In this document: in pieces, positions 7,718 to 16,659 of the stretch | How the letters are laid out: every line of letters begins with the position of its first letter | How positions within the stretch are numbered: the first letter of the stretch is position 1 | Origin: Granulosicoccus sp036478595 | GTDB taxonomy: Bacteria; Pseudomonadota; Gammaproteobacteria; Granulosicoccales; Granulosicoccaceae | DNA length: 64,000 nt | Direction: 5' to 3' | Assembly (NCBI GenBank): GCA_036478595.1 | Contig: JAZGEF010000036.1 | Span: 1-64,000 of the forward strand | Notes under the pieces: generated by a model | The model's input: the letters and a program-made list of their open reading frames with translations, nothing else | Databases searched by the model: none | What the model was told of the DNA's origin: nothing | Translations under genes and position numbers: made by a program

Positions 7718-9727
7718 TTAGTCGCCAGATAACATGGCCATCAAACCTTCCAGCGCCTCTTTACCAGAGGTTCTTTGTTGTTCGTGATTGCTGTTGTCCA
7801 GCTCACCCAGGGTAATCACATCATCCTCAGGCAAGTCGGCAAGGAACCGGCTCTGCTCGCATTGGTTCATTTCGCCATAGCGTTGGCGTGAACGCGCCCG
7901 GGTAAAGGTTAGGGTATGGCGGGCGCGTGTCATTCCTACATAGCAAAGACGGCGTTCTTCTTCTAGGTCGCCGGATTCAAGGCTATTTTTATGCGGCAGA
8001 ATTTCTTCCTCCATTCCCACCATAAACACGTGTGGAAACTCCAAGCCTTTTGCTGCGTGTAGTGTCGACATTTGAATTTGCGACGACTCTTGTTTCTCGT
8101 CCTGACGCGAAAGAATGTCGTGTAAGCTAAGTTGTGAAACGATGTCGACAAGGCTGGCATCTGTAGCGTCCTCTGTAGTCAACAGCCGTTCGATCCATTG
8201 CCATAGCTCGCCGATATTTTTCAAGCTACGCTCAGCCTTTTGTGGCGTGCTGGCTTGGCGTTCGATCCAGCCTGTGTAATCCATATCATCAAAAAATTGT
8301 TTGAGCACGCCCAGTGTATCGCCGCGCTCGGCGTTGTCGGCAACCAGCACTAGCCAATTAGCGAAGCGCTGCAAGTGGGTGCGCGCCTTTTCCGACATTT
8401 TCGCCTCTAAGCCCATATCGTGGCAGGCGGCAAAGAGGCTGATATTTCTTGAGCGCGCCTGTATGCCTAGTGCTGCTAATGTTGTTGGGCCTATCTCGCG
8501 TCGTGGCGTGTTAATGCAACGCAAAAATGCAGTTTCATCATCAGGATTAACTAATAATTTTAGATAAGCCAACATGTCCTTTATTTCGGCTTTGTCAAAA
8601 AAGGAATCGCCGCCACTAATTTGATAGGGGATTTGTTTCTCTCTCATGGCCTGCTCAAATGGGCGAGACTGAAAATTGCTGCGATACAAAATGGCGAAGT
8701 CACCAAACGGCACACCTTTTTGATAATGCATAGTCAGTATTTGCGCTGCAACCCATTCGGCCTCGTCAATGCCGTGCCTGCATACTGAAATTTTGAGTTC
8801 GTCGCCAATACCTAAATCACTCCACAGCCTTTTTTCATAGATATGCGGGTTATGGCTAATAACTTGGTTGGCGCAGCGCAGTATGCGTTGGCTAGAACGA
8901 TAGTTTTGTTCCAGCTTGATCACTTTTAGATTAGGGTAGTCGTCCTTTAAGGCATGTAGATTTTCTGGCTGGGCGCCTCGCCATGAATAGATGGATTGAT
9001 CATCGTCGCCAACGGCGGTGAGTGCGCCAAATTTATCGACCAACAAACGCACCAACTCATACTGCACCGCATTGGTATCTTGATATTCATCTACTAATAG
9101 GTGCCGTGTACGGCCACGCCATTTTTCGAGCACATCGGGATTAGTTTTGAGTAGCGTTACTGGTAGATTGATTAGGTCATCAAAATCTACTGAATTACAG
9201 GCGGCCAGAAATTCGGTATACGCTTTGTATAATATTGCAGCTGCTCGTTCTTGCTCATCAACAGCAGATAGCTTTGCTGCGTCTGCATCAATAAATTGAT
9301 TTTTCCAATTAGAAATCATGTTTTGCAGTGTGCGTTCTTCTATTGCACTGTTGTTTTCGCTGATCAGCTCACGCAACACACTCATCGAATCGCTTTGATC
9401 AAAAATGGTAAACCCTTTGCGTAAACCTACACCTGCGCCATCTTGTTGGAGCATGTTTAAACCCAGGCGGTGAAAGGTAGAAATAGATAACTGCTTTGCC
9501 GTTTTGGCATCAAGCAGTTTACGCAATCGGCCGCGCATTTCGTTGGCCGCTTTGTTGGTAAACGTAACAGCAATGATGGAGTGAGGCGAATACTGTTGTG
9601 TGTTGATCAGATAGGCGATTTTTTGCGTGATTACGCCAGTCTTGCCACTTCCTGCGCCCGCCAATACCAATACTGGCGTTTCAAACTGCGTCACGGCAGC
9701 ACGTTGTTGGGGGTTGAGATTGATCAT
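7718..9727 (-). CDS. rep: ATP-dependent DNA helicase Rep
   Basis: This superfamily 1A 3'-5' helicase helps replication forks pass nucleoprotein blocks. The 669 residues match E. coli Rep (673). Motifs run in order: N-P-Q-Q-R-A-A-V (Q motif), G-A-G-S-G-K-T (Walker A, about 24-30), T-F-T-N-K-A-A-N-E-M (Ia), D-E-Y-Q-D-T-N (II), G-D-D-D-Q-S-I-Y-S-W-R-G-A (III), Q-N-Y-R-S (IV), S-T-L-H-A-A-K-G-L-E-F (V) and E-E-R-R-L-C-Y-V-G-M-T-R-A (VI). UvrD is the close alternative, but the N-terminal M-I-N-L-N-P-Q-Q-R and the length favour Rep. Confidence 0.93.
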   Translation of the reverse strand: MINLNPQQRAAVTQFETPVLVLAGAGSGKTGVITQKIAYLINTQQYSPHSIIAVTFTNKAANEMRGRLRKLLDAKTAKQLSISTFHRLGLNMLQQDGAGVGLRKGFTIFDQSDSMSVLRELISENNSAIEERTLQNMISNWKNQFIDADAAKLSAVDEQERAAAILYKAYTEFLAACNSVDFDDLINLPVTLLKTNPDVLEKWRGRTRHLLVDEYQDTNAVQYELVRLLVDKFGALTAVGDDDQSIYSWRGAQPENLHALKDDYPNLKVIKLEQNYRSSQRILRCANQVISHNPHIYEKRLWSDLGIGDELKISVCRHGIDEAEWVAAQILTMHYQKGVPFGDFAILYRSNFQSRPFEQAMREKQIPYQISGGDSFFDKAEIKDMLAYLKLLVNPDDETAFLRCINTPRREIGPTTLAALGIQARSRNISLFAACHDMGLEAKMSEKARTHLQRFANWLVLVADNAERGDTLGVLKQFFDDMDYTGWIERQASTPQKAERSLKNIGELWQWIERLLTTEDATDASLVDIVSQLSLHDILSRQDEKQESSQIQMSTLHAAKGLEFPHVFMVGMEEEILPHKNSLESGDLEEERRLCYVGMTRARHTLTFTRARSRQRYGEMNQCEQSRFLADLPEDDVITLGELDNSNHEQQRTSGKEALEGLMAMLSGD

Positions 9728-9812
9728 GTTGAGCCAGGTTTAGCGGTCGGTCAGTCTAGCGGTTAACGAGCAAAAGTGCATTGTTGACAAGCATCATTGC
9801 TGATGGCAACAT

Positions 9813-10550
9813 TCAGTGCATAAAAATCCCACCATTCACCGATAACTCGGAACCGGTAATGTAATCCGCATCATCCGCTACTAAAAACTCAACTGCACGG
9901 GCGATATCATTGGGATTGCCCACTCTACCCACTGGTATATCCGTGATGATTTGCTCGCGTTGCTCGTCAGGGATTGCAGCGACCATATCCGTATCGATAA
10001 AACCAGGTGAGATGGTGTTAACCGTGATGCCTTTTGTTGCCACCTCTTGTGCAAGTGCTTTGGTGAATCCATGCACGCCAGCCTTGGCAGCACTGTAGTT
10101 GGTTTGGCCAAACTGACCGCGCTGTGCATTCACCGATGAGATATTCACGATCCTGCCAAAGCCATTTTTAATCATGGTGTTTAGCAATGGCTGCGTGACG
10201 TAAAACAAGCCAGATAAATTGGTGTTAATAACGGCTTGCCAATCTGCAGCTGGCATCTTTCGTAGTGTGGCGTCGCGCGTTATGCCAGCGTTGTTGATTA
10301 GGACGTCAATGCTGCCATATTTGATGAGTAGCTCGTTTGCCATTTGTTCGCACGATGCTGCATCGCTAATATCTGCTGCAATGGTATCGATTTGCTGCCC
10401 AATCTTGGCATGCTCTGCCTGCCAAAGCTTAGCTTGCGCTTCGAGTGAGGGAAGGTAGTTAACGATCACGCGATAGTTATTCGCAAGGCGAGTGGCGATA
10501 GCCGACCCCAATCCGCTGGTACCGCCTGTTACTAATGCCACACGGCTCAT
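9813..10550 (-). CDS. phaB: Acetoacetyl-CoA reductase (PhaB-type short-chain dehydrogenase)
   Basis: This enzyme reduces acetoacetyl-CoA to (R)-3-hydroxybutyryl-CoA with NADPH, the second step of polyhydroxybutyrate synthesis. The 245 residues show the Rossmann motif T-G-G-T-S-G-L-G-S-A (8-17), N-N-A-G-I-T-R-D-A-T near 86-95, and catalytic S139, Y152 and K156 (N-Y-S-A-A-K-A-G). The N-N-A-G-I-T-R-D-A-T-L-R-K-M segment and the phaA neighbour separate it from fatty-acid FabG. The start ATG at 10550 shares one base with the stop of phaA (TAATG), so translation is coupled; longer upstream starts are unlikely. No phaC polymerase is in the window, so whether polymer is actually made is open. Confidence 0.87.
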   Translation of the reverse strand: MSRVALVTGGTSGLGSAIATRLANNYRVIVNYLPSLEAQAKLWQAEHAKIGQQIDTIAADISDAASCEQMANELLIKYGSIDVLINNAGITRDATLRKMPAADWQAVINTNLSGLFYVTQPLLNTMIKNGFGRIVNISSVNAQRGQFGQTNYSAAKAGVHGFTKALAQEVATKGITVNTISPGFIDTDMVAAIPDEQREQIITDIPVGRVGNPNDIARAVEFLVADDADYITGSELSVNGGIFMH

Positions 10551-11719
10551 TACATCGCTTCCACTGCTAAGGCCACACCTTGGCCGCCACCAACACATAA
10601 AGTAGCTAACCCTTTTTGTACCTGCCTGCGTTTCATTTCGTGCAATAGCGTTACCAGTATCCGCGCACCGGATGCACCAATTGGGTGCCCCAGTGCGATA
10701 GCGCCGCCATTAACATTGAGACGATCCTTCGGTAAGCCAAGCTCTTTTACAACCGCAAGTGATTGAGCTGCGAATGCTTCGTTTGATTCGATCAGGTCAA
10801 GTTCAGACATTTTCCATCCGGCTTTTTCTAAACAACGTGTTACAGCTGGAATTGGGCCGGTACCCATGATGGCTGGATCGACACCGGCAACAGCTGATGA
10901 TCGAATTTTTGCGAGTGGTTTCAAGCCGAGCGCTTGAGCTTTGGCTTCACTCATTACCAACACTGCGGCTGCGCCATCATTGATGCCAGAAGCGTTTGCT
11001 GCGGTGACCGTGCCGTCGCGAACAAATGCAGATTTTAAGCCTTCTAATACGGATGCATCGGTATCAGGTTTGGGGTATTCGTCAGTGGTGATGTGCAGTG
11101 GGCTGCCGCGACGTTGTGGCACCTCGATGGACACTATCTCGCCATCAAATTTTGCCGCCGCCGCTTTTTGTTGTGATGCGAGTGCAAAGGCATCTTGCTC
11201 TTCACGACTGATCGAAAATTGTTCAGCTACGTTTTCAGCGGTTTGGCCCATGTGATAATTGTTAATTGCACACCAAAGCCCGTCAGTGATCATCGTGTCA
11301 ATCATTTGCCAATTGCCCATTCGTTGACCAGTGCGTGAATGGGGCAGTGCATGCAGTGCAGCACTCATGTTTTCCTGGCCACCTGCAATAATCGCATCAG
11401 CATCGCCTGAGCGTATGGCTTGTCGTGCCAATGCGATTGCTTCTAAGCCACTGCCGCATACCCGGTTGATTGTTAGCGCTGGCACGCTGTGTGGCAAGCC
11501 CGCTGCGATACTGGCTTGTCGTGCCGGGTTTTGACCTTCTCCCGCGCACAACACTTGGCCCAAAATGACGTCGTCAATAAGGGCTGGGTCGATGCCACTG
11601 CGTTGGATAAGGGCGCGAATAACTTGGCCACCCATATCGCTTGCTGGCAGGCCTGATAGGGCGCCTTGAAACTTGCCAATCGGGGATCGCAGCGCTTCGA
11701 CTATTACCGCTTCTTGCAT
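10550..11719 (-). CDS. phaA: Acetyl-CoA C-acetyltransferase (thiolase, PhaA/AtoB type)
   Basis: A biosynthetic-type thiolase condenses two acetyl-CoA to acetoacetyl-CoA, or runs in reverse in beta-ketothiolysis. The 389-residue product carries the acylated cysteine C88 (I-N-R-V-C-G-S-G), H345 (G-H-P-I-G-A-S-G) and the second cysteine C375 (C-V-G-G-G-Q-G). The frame extends 38 codons further upstream, but ATG 11719 (M-Q-E-A-V-I-V-E) matches the family N-terminus. With phaB it forms a two-gene coupled unit. The first gene converges with nothing and is divergent from the cyclase at 11865. Confidence 0.92.
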   Translation of the reverse strand: MQEAVIVEALRSPIGKFQGALSGLPASDMGGQVIRALIQRSGIDPALIDDVILGQVLCAGEGQNPARQASIAAGLPHSVPALTINRVCGSGLEAIALARQAIRSGDADAIIAGGQENMSAALHALPHSRTGQRMGNWQMIDTMITDGLWCAINNYHMGQTAENVAEQFSISREEQDAFALASQQKAAAAKFDGEIVSIEVPQRRGSPLHITTDEYPKPDTDASVLEGLKSAFVRDGTVTAANASGINDGAAAVLVMSEAKAQALGLKPLAKIRSSAVAGVDPAIMGTGPIPAVTRCLEKAGWKMSELDLIESNEAFAAQSLAVVKELGLPKDRLNVNGGAIALGHPIGASGARILVTLLHEMKRRQVQKGLATLCVGGGQGVALAVEAM

Positions 11720-11864
11720 GAAATTATTCCGTACTGCACATATTAGGGAAAGCCACAAAGATACCACGTTGGCTGTGCTAACCTTGCGCTCATTAGGCGG
11801 AGCCAGCGCAGGATCAGCCCGGGTTAGTCGCATGAACGTAGCCGTATTAAAGAGCTAAGCAATT

Positions 11865-13178
11865 TTGATCATTCCATTTTTCAATCCAGCACGTCGTAAT
11901 GTCGCGTTTTCGTTGCTGTTGGTTATGGCCTTGCTGCTACTGGTCCTGACTGGGCTAGGTGTATTTCGCCTGTATTTTAATTTCGAGGGGGCTAACTCTG
12001 AATCGGCGGCTGGGCAATTGTTCTCTCTCAAAATTCGCGGTGGTAATTCGTTCAATCTGTTTGAAGCAGCGCCTTTCGGTGCCGTATTCTGGTTTACACA
12101 ATTCATCATTTTAACCTTGGCTATTCTGCTGCCTTGGTTTCGCATGTGGGGTGGGGCGCTGTTGGCGGTTTGCGCAGCGGTAGCTGTTTTTCTTTTGCAC
12201 TATTACCATGGTACAGCTCTCCCGCGTGTACCTCTGGCATTTGAGTTTCTGACCATCCTCGTGCTGTACGTTTTGTATGTGTTGTTGTCATACTTTGCAG
12301 AAATTCGTGATCGAAAACGCTTTGCTGCGTTGTTGAGTCAGTACGTGCCGCCTGAGCTTGCCAACGTTTATTCCCGAAACCCAGAAATCATGGGGCTGGA
12401 AGGGGAGGAGCGAGAAATCACCGTGTTGTTTTGCGATGTGGTGGGTTTCACTGCCATTAGTGAACGACTTGAATCCAAGCAAATGGCCGAATGGTTAAAC
12501 GGTTTTTTTGGCGTAGCCAGTAAAGTCATTGTTCGTCATCGCGGCACCATTGATAAATATATGGGTGACAGCGTCATGGCGGTGTGGGGTGCACCTGCAC
12601 CCAGTACTACACATGCGTTTGATGCTTTGTCTGCGGCCATGGATATTCAACGAGAGATAGCTCAACTACAACAAAGTTATAACGATAAGGGTTGGCCGGC
12701 GATTAGTGTGGGAGTGGGTGTCAGTACCGGTCTTGCCAATGTTGGGCCGATGGGGTCGGAGTACCGGATGGACTACACGGTAATAGGCGATGCCGTTAAC
12801 GTTGCGCAACGGGTGGAAGAGCAAACTCGCAAATACCACGTTCCAGTGATTGTTTCTGACAAGACCGCCACCGCCTTGCCTGATATGCTTTTTCGCGAGC
12901 TCGATACTATTTTAGTTAAAGGGCGTAAGTCTGCAGTGAATATGTACCAACCCTTGATCGAAAACGATCTTGGTGGGGAGTTTGATGGTGGTATTGGTAA
13001 ACAAGAAGTGAAGCAATTCTTACTGATGCATCAAGAGGCGATGATCGCCAGCAAAGATGAGGACTGGACCAACGCTCGACGTTTGTTTAGCAAATTGCGC
13101 GATGAATGGGGCCCTCCAGAAATGTATGACCTTTACCTTCGCGGTATTGATCAAGCGGCTATAGCGCGACGACGCTAG
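11865..13178 (+). CDS. Membrane-anchored class III adenylate/guanylate cyclase
   Basis: Makes a cyclic nucleotide, most likely cAMP, from NTP. The 437-residue protein has an N-terminal membrane region with about three helices (roughly 13-33, 65-90 and 92-150) and no periplasmic sensor of note. The CYCc catalytic domain follows at about 180-360. It holds the metal ligands in L-F-C-D-V-V-G-F-T and D-K-Y-M-G-D-S-V, a purine-contacting lysine in the same segment, and D-Y-T-V-I-G-D-A-V-N-V-A. The C-terminal 60 residues form a TPR-like helical tail. An in-frame stop at 11856 leaves TTG 11865 as the only usual start codon before the first membrane helix. The gene is divergent from phaA. Confidence 0.85.
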   Translation: MIIPFFNPARRNVAFSLLLVMALLLLVLTGLGVFRLYFNFEGANSESAAGQLFSLKIRGGNSFNLFEAAPFGAVFWFTQFIILTLAILLPWFRMWGGALLAVCAAVAVFLLHYYHGTALPRVPLAFEFLTILVLYVLYVLLSYFAEIRDRKRFAALLSQYVPPELANVYSRNPEIMGLEGEEREITVLFCDVVGFTAISERLESKQMAEWLNGFFGVASKVIVRHRGTIDKYMGDSVMAVWGAPAPSTTHAFDALSAAMDIQREIAQLQQSYNDKGWPAISVGVGVSTGLANVGPMGSEYRMDYTVIGDAVNVAQRVEEQTRKYHVPVIVSDKTATALPDMLFRELDTILVKGRKSAVNMYQPLIENDLGGEFDGGIGKQEVKQFLLMHQEAMIASKDEDWTNARRLFSKLRDEWGPPEMYDLYLRGIDQAAIARRR

Positions 13179-13201
13179 CCGCCGCCCAGCCATCCCCCAA
13201 A

Positions 13202-13918
13202 CTAAGGGCCAAACTCTTCTGACAACACCCATTGATTGCCATCGAAGTGCTCTTGTGGGTTGAACTCGGTTTTATATTGCATTTTTTGACAGCCATCCAC
13301 CCAGTAGCCCAGGTACAAATAGGGAAGGGCCATGTCCTGGCAAAGCTCAATCTGCCGCAGGATTGAAAACCTTCCCAGTCCGCGCCGGCTAAATTCAGGA
13401 TCAAAGAAGGTGTAAACCGCTGATAAACCATTACTAGTGGCGTCCGTTACTGCAACGCCAATGACGCGCCTGTCGAGACTGATTTCCACAAACAGCGTCT
13501 CACCCCACGGATTGAGCAAAAACCGTTCGAAATCTTCTGGGGCAGGTTGATCCATTCCACCACCTGGATGACGGGCTTCAAGGTAGCGTGAGTACAGATC
13601 AAAATAGATATCGGAATATCTTGCTGGGACAAATTGTACTAGCAGATCACCGTTGAGTTTGAGGTTGCGCCGATCACCGCGCCTTGGTTTAAATGTGTCA
13701 CATACAATTCTTGCTGGGACGCAGGCGTTGCAATCTGTGCATCCGGGCTTGTAGACGAACTCACCTGAACGACGAAAGCCGCGTTTAATCAACTGGTTAT
13801 AGACTGCTCTAGGATGCGGGTGATGTGGATCAGCATAGATGTTGATCGCTTGCCTATTCGGTAAGTAGCTGCACTCATTCGCCGATCCTTGGTAGAGCTT
13901 GATACGTTGTTGTGCCAT
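13202..13918 (-). CDS. bpt: Aspartate/glutamate leucyl-transferase Bpt (Ate1-like)
   Basis: Transfers leucine from Leu-tRNA to N-terminal Asp or Glu of proteins, making them N-degron substrates for ClpS/ClpAP in the cytoplasm. The 238 residues have the N-terminal cysteine-rich part (C-S-Y-L-P; C-T-D-C-N-A-C-V-P-A-R) and the ATE C-terminal GNAT-like domain (Y-T-F-F-D-P, then L-Y-L-G-Y-W-V), all Bpt features. In many gammaproteobacteria bpt lies beside aat, which is not seen here. The 3' end faces the cyclase gene with 23 bases between and no hairpin. Confidence 0.92.
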   Translation of the reverse strand: MAQQRIKLYQGSANECSYLPNRQAINIYADPHHPHPRAVYNQLIKRGFRRSGEFVYKPGCTDCNACVPARIVCDTFKPRRGDRRNLKLNGDLLVQFVPARYSDIYFDLYSRYLEARHPGGGMDQPAPEDFERFLLNPWGETLFVEISLDRRVIGVAVTDATSNGLSAVYTFFDPEFSRRGLGRFSILRQIELCQDMALPYLYLGYWVDGCQKMQYKTEFNPQEHFDGNQWVLSEEFGP

Positions 13919-14127
13919 ATGAGGCGATATTAACAGAGCTTATGGTTAGAGATGACTAGGCGGAAAACGTGAGCCAGTTCGCAATTTATAATTCTAATGG
14001 GTTATGGGTTGTAGTGCTTAGTAATGCTATTCTGAAACAATGATTAATAGTCTAGTCTTACAGCGACAAGCTAAGATACAGGCATTGGTTTGTCGCCGCA
14101 AGAAGGTCCTTAAGTTCGGAAAAAAAC

Positions 14128-14592
14128 ATGAGTCCACTCACGATCGCAACGCTTACCCGGTTACGTCAATCGATAGGGGTAGTGCTATACCGCCAAATCA
14201 GTTTTCCAACGCCTCTACGCGCTTTAGCCGAAGTCGCTATGTTTGCAGGTGTGTTTGCTGCGGCTGGAAAAATCAGCCTCGGTGTGTCGATTGAACAAAT
14301 GGCCTGGCCATTGGTAGTGGTAGTGGCGGTCATGATGCTAAGCATGGTTGTTAGCGGTGTTTATCGCGCTGATATTACTCACTCGATCATGAATATCTAC
14401 GTCCATTCCGCTTACGGATTTTTTATTGCTACCGTAATGTTTTTATTGATCGTCGCCTTGTTTATGCCTACATATGCTGATGGCAAGTTTGTGTTTTTCT
14501 TTTTGTTCTTCTCGTTTTTCGTGATGAATACCATTCGACCGTTAATCACTGGTACCGATTTTATGGATGGCGGTGGTCGTCGTACGAATTGA
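14128..14592 (+). CDS. Small membrane protein, possible truncated sugar-transferase N-terminus
   Basis: A 154-residue protein with about four hydrophobic segments (roughly 30-50, 58-80, 92-112 and 116-135). The segment order, a G-V-Y-R motif after the second helix and an Arg-rich end resemble the membrane half of EpsB/WcaJ-type undecaprenyl-phosphate sugar transferases, which normally continue into a nucleotide-binding and a catalytic domain. Here the frame ends 11 residues after the last helix (G-G-G-R-R-T-N, stop). No continuation is evident in other frames before sbcB. It may be an independent small membrane protein. GGA seven bases before ATG 14128 supports the start. Confidence 0.6.
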   Translation: MSPLTIATLTRLRQSIGVVLYRQISFPTPLRALAEVAMFAGVFAAAGKISLGVSIEQMAWPLVVVVAVMMLSMVVSGVYRADITHSIMNIYVHSAYGFFIATVMFLLIVALFMPTYADGKFVFFFLFFSFFVMNTIRPLITGTDFMDGGGRRTN

Positions 14593-14622
14593 GCCACATC
14601 TGAGTTGCCTCGTAGCTACCAT

Positions 14623-16053
14623 TTAACTAAAGCGAGCTCGTAACTGCCCAGCGTATTCATTTAGCGCTTTTTGTAACGGCGTATTATTACTCCAATCAGT
14701 CTCTTTCATCAGCTGATCAAAACTGTCCAAATCAAGCCACTGCGCATCGATGTTGTTTAGCCTGCTGCCGCAGAACTCATTCCAACGAATTGATTCTTCA
14801 TTGCTTAACAATTGTGGGTAATTTCTCGCTTTGTAGCGAAACAGCATCTCATCAAGCCTCGGATCATCAAAGTGGCCAATATGTTTGCTCAAGCCTTCGC
14901 CCGCAGCTGCGCGGATATGCTCAAAGCGTTGTTTGTCGTCGCGGCTAAAAAATTTTCCGCCATACAAACTGCCATCCACATCATTACATGTGTAATCAAA
15001 AGTGCGGGTCATTGCACGGCGCACCTTTTCGCTAAGCTCATTGTTATACAAGGCCTCAAACTGTTTAACGCGTTGTAACTGTTTGGGAAGATCTATACCA
15101 AGCCGCTCAGCATCTTGTTCGCGCATTGTACTTAGCGGCACTACGACAGGGCACTTGTTGATATGTATGACGCGCAAATTTAGGCGCTCGGCTTTGAGCG
15201 TCGCGTCGCGGGTAAACACGCGCTGTACTATCTCGTCTTCGCTAAGCTGCGTAAGAGCTGCGGGATCACTTCGGCAATCCAGAACGATAACGCCGTTAGG
15301 ATTAACAGGGTGCCTCGCAACGGGTATGACTATGGCAGCATGACCGTGTTCGCTTGGAATCATCCCAGAAATTTGTACACAAGGATTACGTGTGGCTACG
15401 TTGAGAATTTGCGCAAGGCTGTGTTTGTCCCGGTGATTGAATGCGTAGTCGTAGAGTTTTGGCTGTGTGCGTTTTATCAAGCGCGCCACATCAATAGTGG
15501 CATCAACATCAGACATCGCATCGTGTGCCTGCGAGTGCGTCAGGCCATTAGCCGTGGTGATCAGTTCGAGCTTGTTTACCGCCTTGCCGTTTTCATCGAT
15601 GGGCCACTCGATGCCATCCGGGCGCAACGCACGGGTTAGGCGTACTACATCGAGTAGGTCCCATCGAGAATTATTACTTTTCCATTCGTGTTCGTAAGCA
15701 TCATAGAAATTTCTGAAGGCTGTGAAGCGCGTAAATTCGTCATCGAATCGTACATTGTTGTAACCGACAGAGCAGGTGCCGTCAGCGCCTATTTCGCTCA
15801 AAATCTTTTCAATGAACTGGTATTCGGGTACACCTTTTTCGTTGGCTAGCTGAGGGGTAATGCCGGTAACAAGCGCGGCAATGGGATTGGGTAAGTAGTC
15901 GACTGATTGCTGGCAATAGATCTCTATAGGCTTGCCGATTGGTTCGAGATTAAGATCGGTGCGACGCCCGGCAAATTGAACAGGCCGATCCCAAGCCGGG
16001 GATGTGCCGAATGTTTCATAGTCAAACCAATATAGGCTATCACTCATTCCCAT
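14623..16053 (-). CDS. sbcB: Exodeoxyribonuclease I (SbcB)
   Basis: A 3'-5' single-strand DNA exonuclease in recombination and mismatch repair that interacts with SSB. The 476 residues equal the E. coli protein. The DEDD exonuclease motif starts at F-D-Y-E-T-F-G-T-S-P (about 9-18), followed by N-V-R-F-D-D-E-F (motif II) and H-D-A-M-S-D-V-D-A-T (motif III), with the SH3-like and helical C-terminal parts. ATG 16053 and ATG 16047 (two codons on) are both possible starts. Confidence 0.95.
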   Translation of the reverse strand: MGMSDSLYWFDYETFGTSPAWDRPVQFAGRRTDLNLEPIGKPIEIYCQQSVDYLPNPIAALVTGITPQLANEKGVPEYQFIEKILSEIGADGTCSVGYNNVRFDDEFTRFTAFRNFYDAYEHEWKSNNSRWDLLDVVRLTRALRPDGIEWPIDENGKAVNKLELITTANGLTHSQAHDAMSDVDATIDVARLIKRTQPKLYDYAFNHRDKHSLAQILNVATRNPCVQISGMIPSEHGHAAIVIPVARHPVNPNGVIVLDCRSDPAALTQLSEDEIVQRVFTRDATLKAERLNLRVIHINKCPVVVPLSTMREQDAERLGIDLPKQLQRVKQFEALYNNELSEKVRRAMTRTFDYTCNDVDGSLYGGKFFSRDDKQRFEHIRAAAGEGLSKHIGHFDDPRLDEMLFRYKARNYPQLLSNEESIRWNEFCGSRLNNIDAQWLDLDSFDQLMKETDWSNNTPLQKALNEYAGQLRARFS

Positions 16054-16081
16054 TGGGTATCACATTGGTGGCTCAGGATAA

Positions 16082-16573
16082 TCACCATTGGAGATCATCG
16101 GGGACAGGATGTTCCTTGTATTCGTCATCGCTGTCATTGTCGCCTTGCGATGACACTACCAACCATTGCGGGTTTATCTTCAAGATGGCTGTACCAGCGG
16201 CATTTGGCACAAGATAAGTTGCGCCATTGAGGCGAGTGATTACCCATTCGCCACTAATTAGGTTGATACGTGCATCATCGTTAACAAACAGCTGTCGGAT
16301 TTTTTTCTCTAAGGTGTAGCTGTAAACGCTTTCGCCAGCAAACTTCTTGATTTGATGTTCGTCGATAAGCTCAGTGATAGCAATTTTTTGGGCTTTTCTG
16401 GCGGCTATTGCAGCATCGGCTTGTTTGGCCTTGTTTGCAGCATCGTTTGTCGTTTGGCGTGTTTTAGTGTGCGGGGTATAGCGCGGCTTGTCAGGTTTTT
16501 TTATGTGGCGCGCTTTGGGCTTTGTTTCGGCAAAGCCAGCTTGCTTGAGTTGGTCACGAAGAGAGTCAGACAT
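16082..16573 (-). CDS. DUF2058 (YaiL-like) nucleic-acid-associated protein
   Basis: A 163-residue protein with the pattern of the DUF2058/YaiL family. The N-terminus is S-L-R-D-Q-L-K-Q-A-G, followed by a long Lys/Arg/Ala-rich helix with probable coiled coil (about 20-75). The compact C-terminal domain has K-K-I-R-Q-L-F-V and the L-V-P segment, and the last 20 residues are acidic. Family members are annotated as polynucleotide-associated, without a proven reaction. It precedes sbcB on the same strand, 28 bases apart. Confidence 0.8.
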   Translation of the reverse strand: MSDSLRDQLKQAGFAETKPKARHIKKPDKPRYTPHTKTRQTTNDAANKAKQADAAIAARKAQKIAITELIDEHQIKKFAGESVYSYTLEKKIRQLFVNDDARINLISGEWVITRLNGATYLVPNAAGTAILKINPQWLVVSSQGDNDSDDEYKEHPVPDDLQW

Positions 16574-16659
16574 GGAGCGAATTGCAGTATCTACATCTAA
16601 AGAATATCATTTTAAATGATATGCAACGCAACTCGCAACAGCTAAGTGATGGGTATTAG

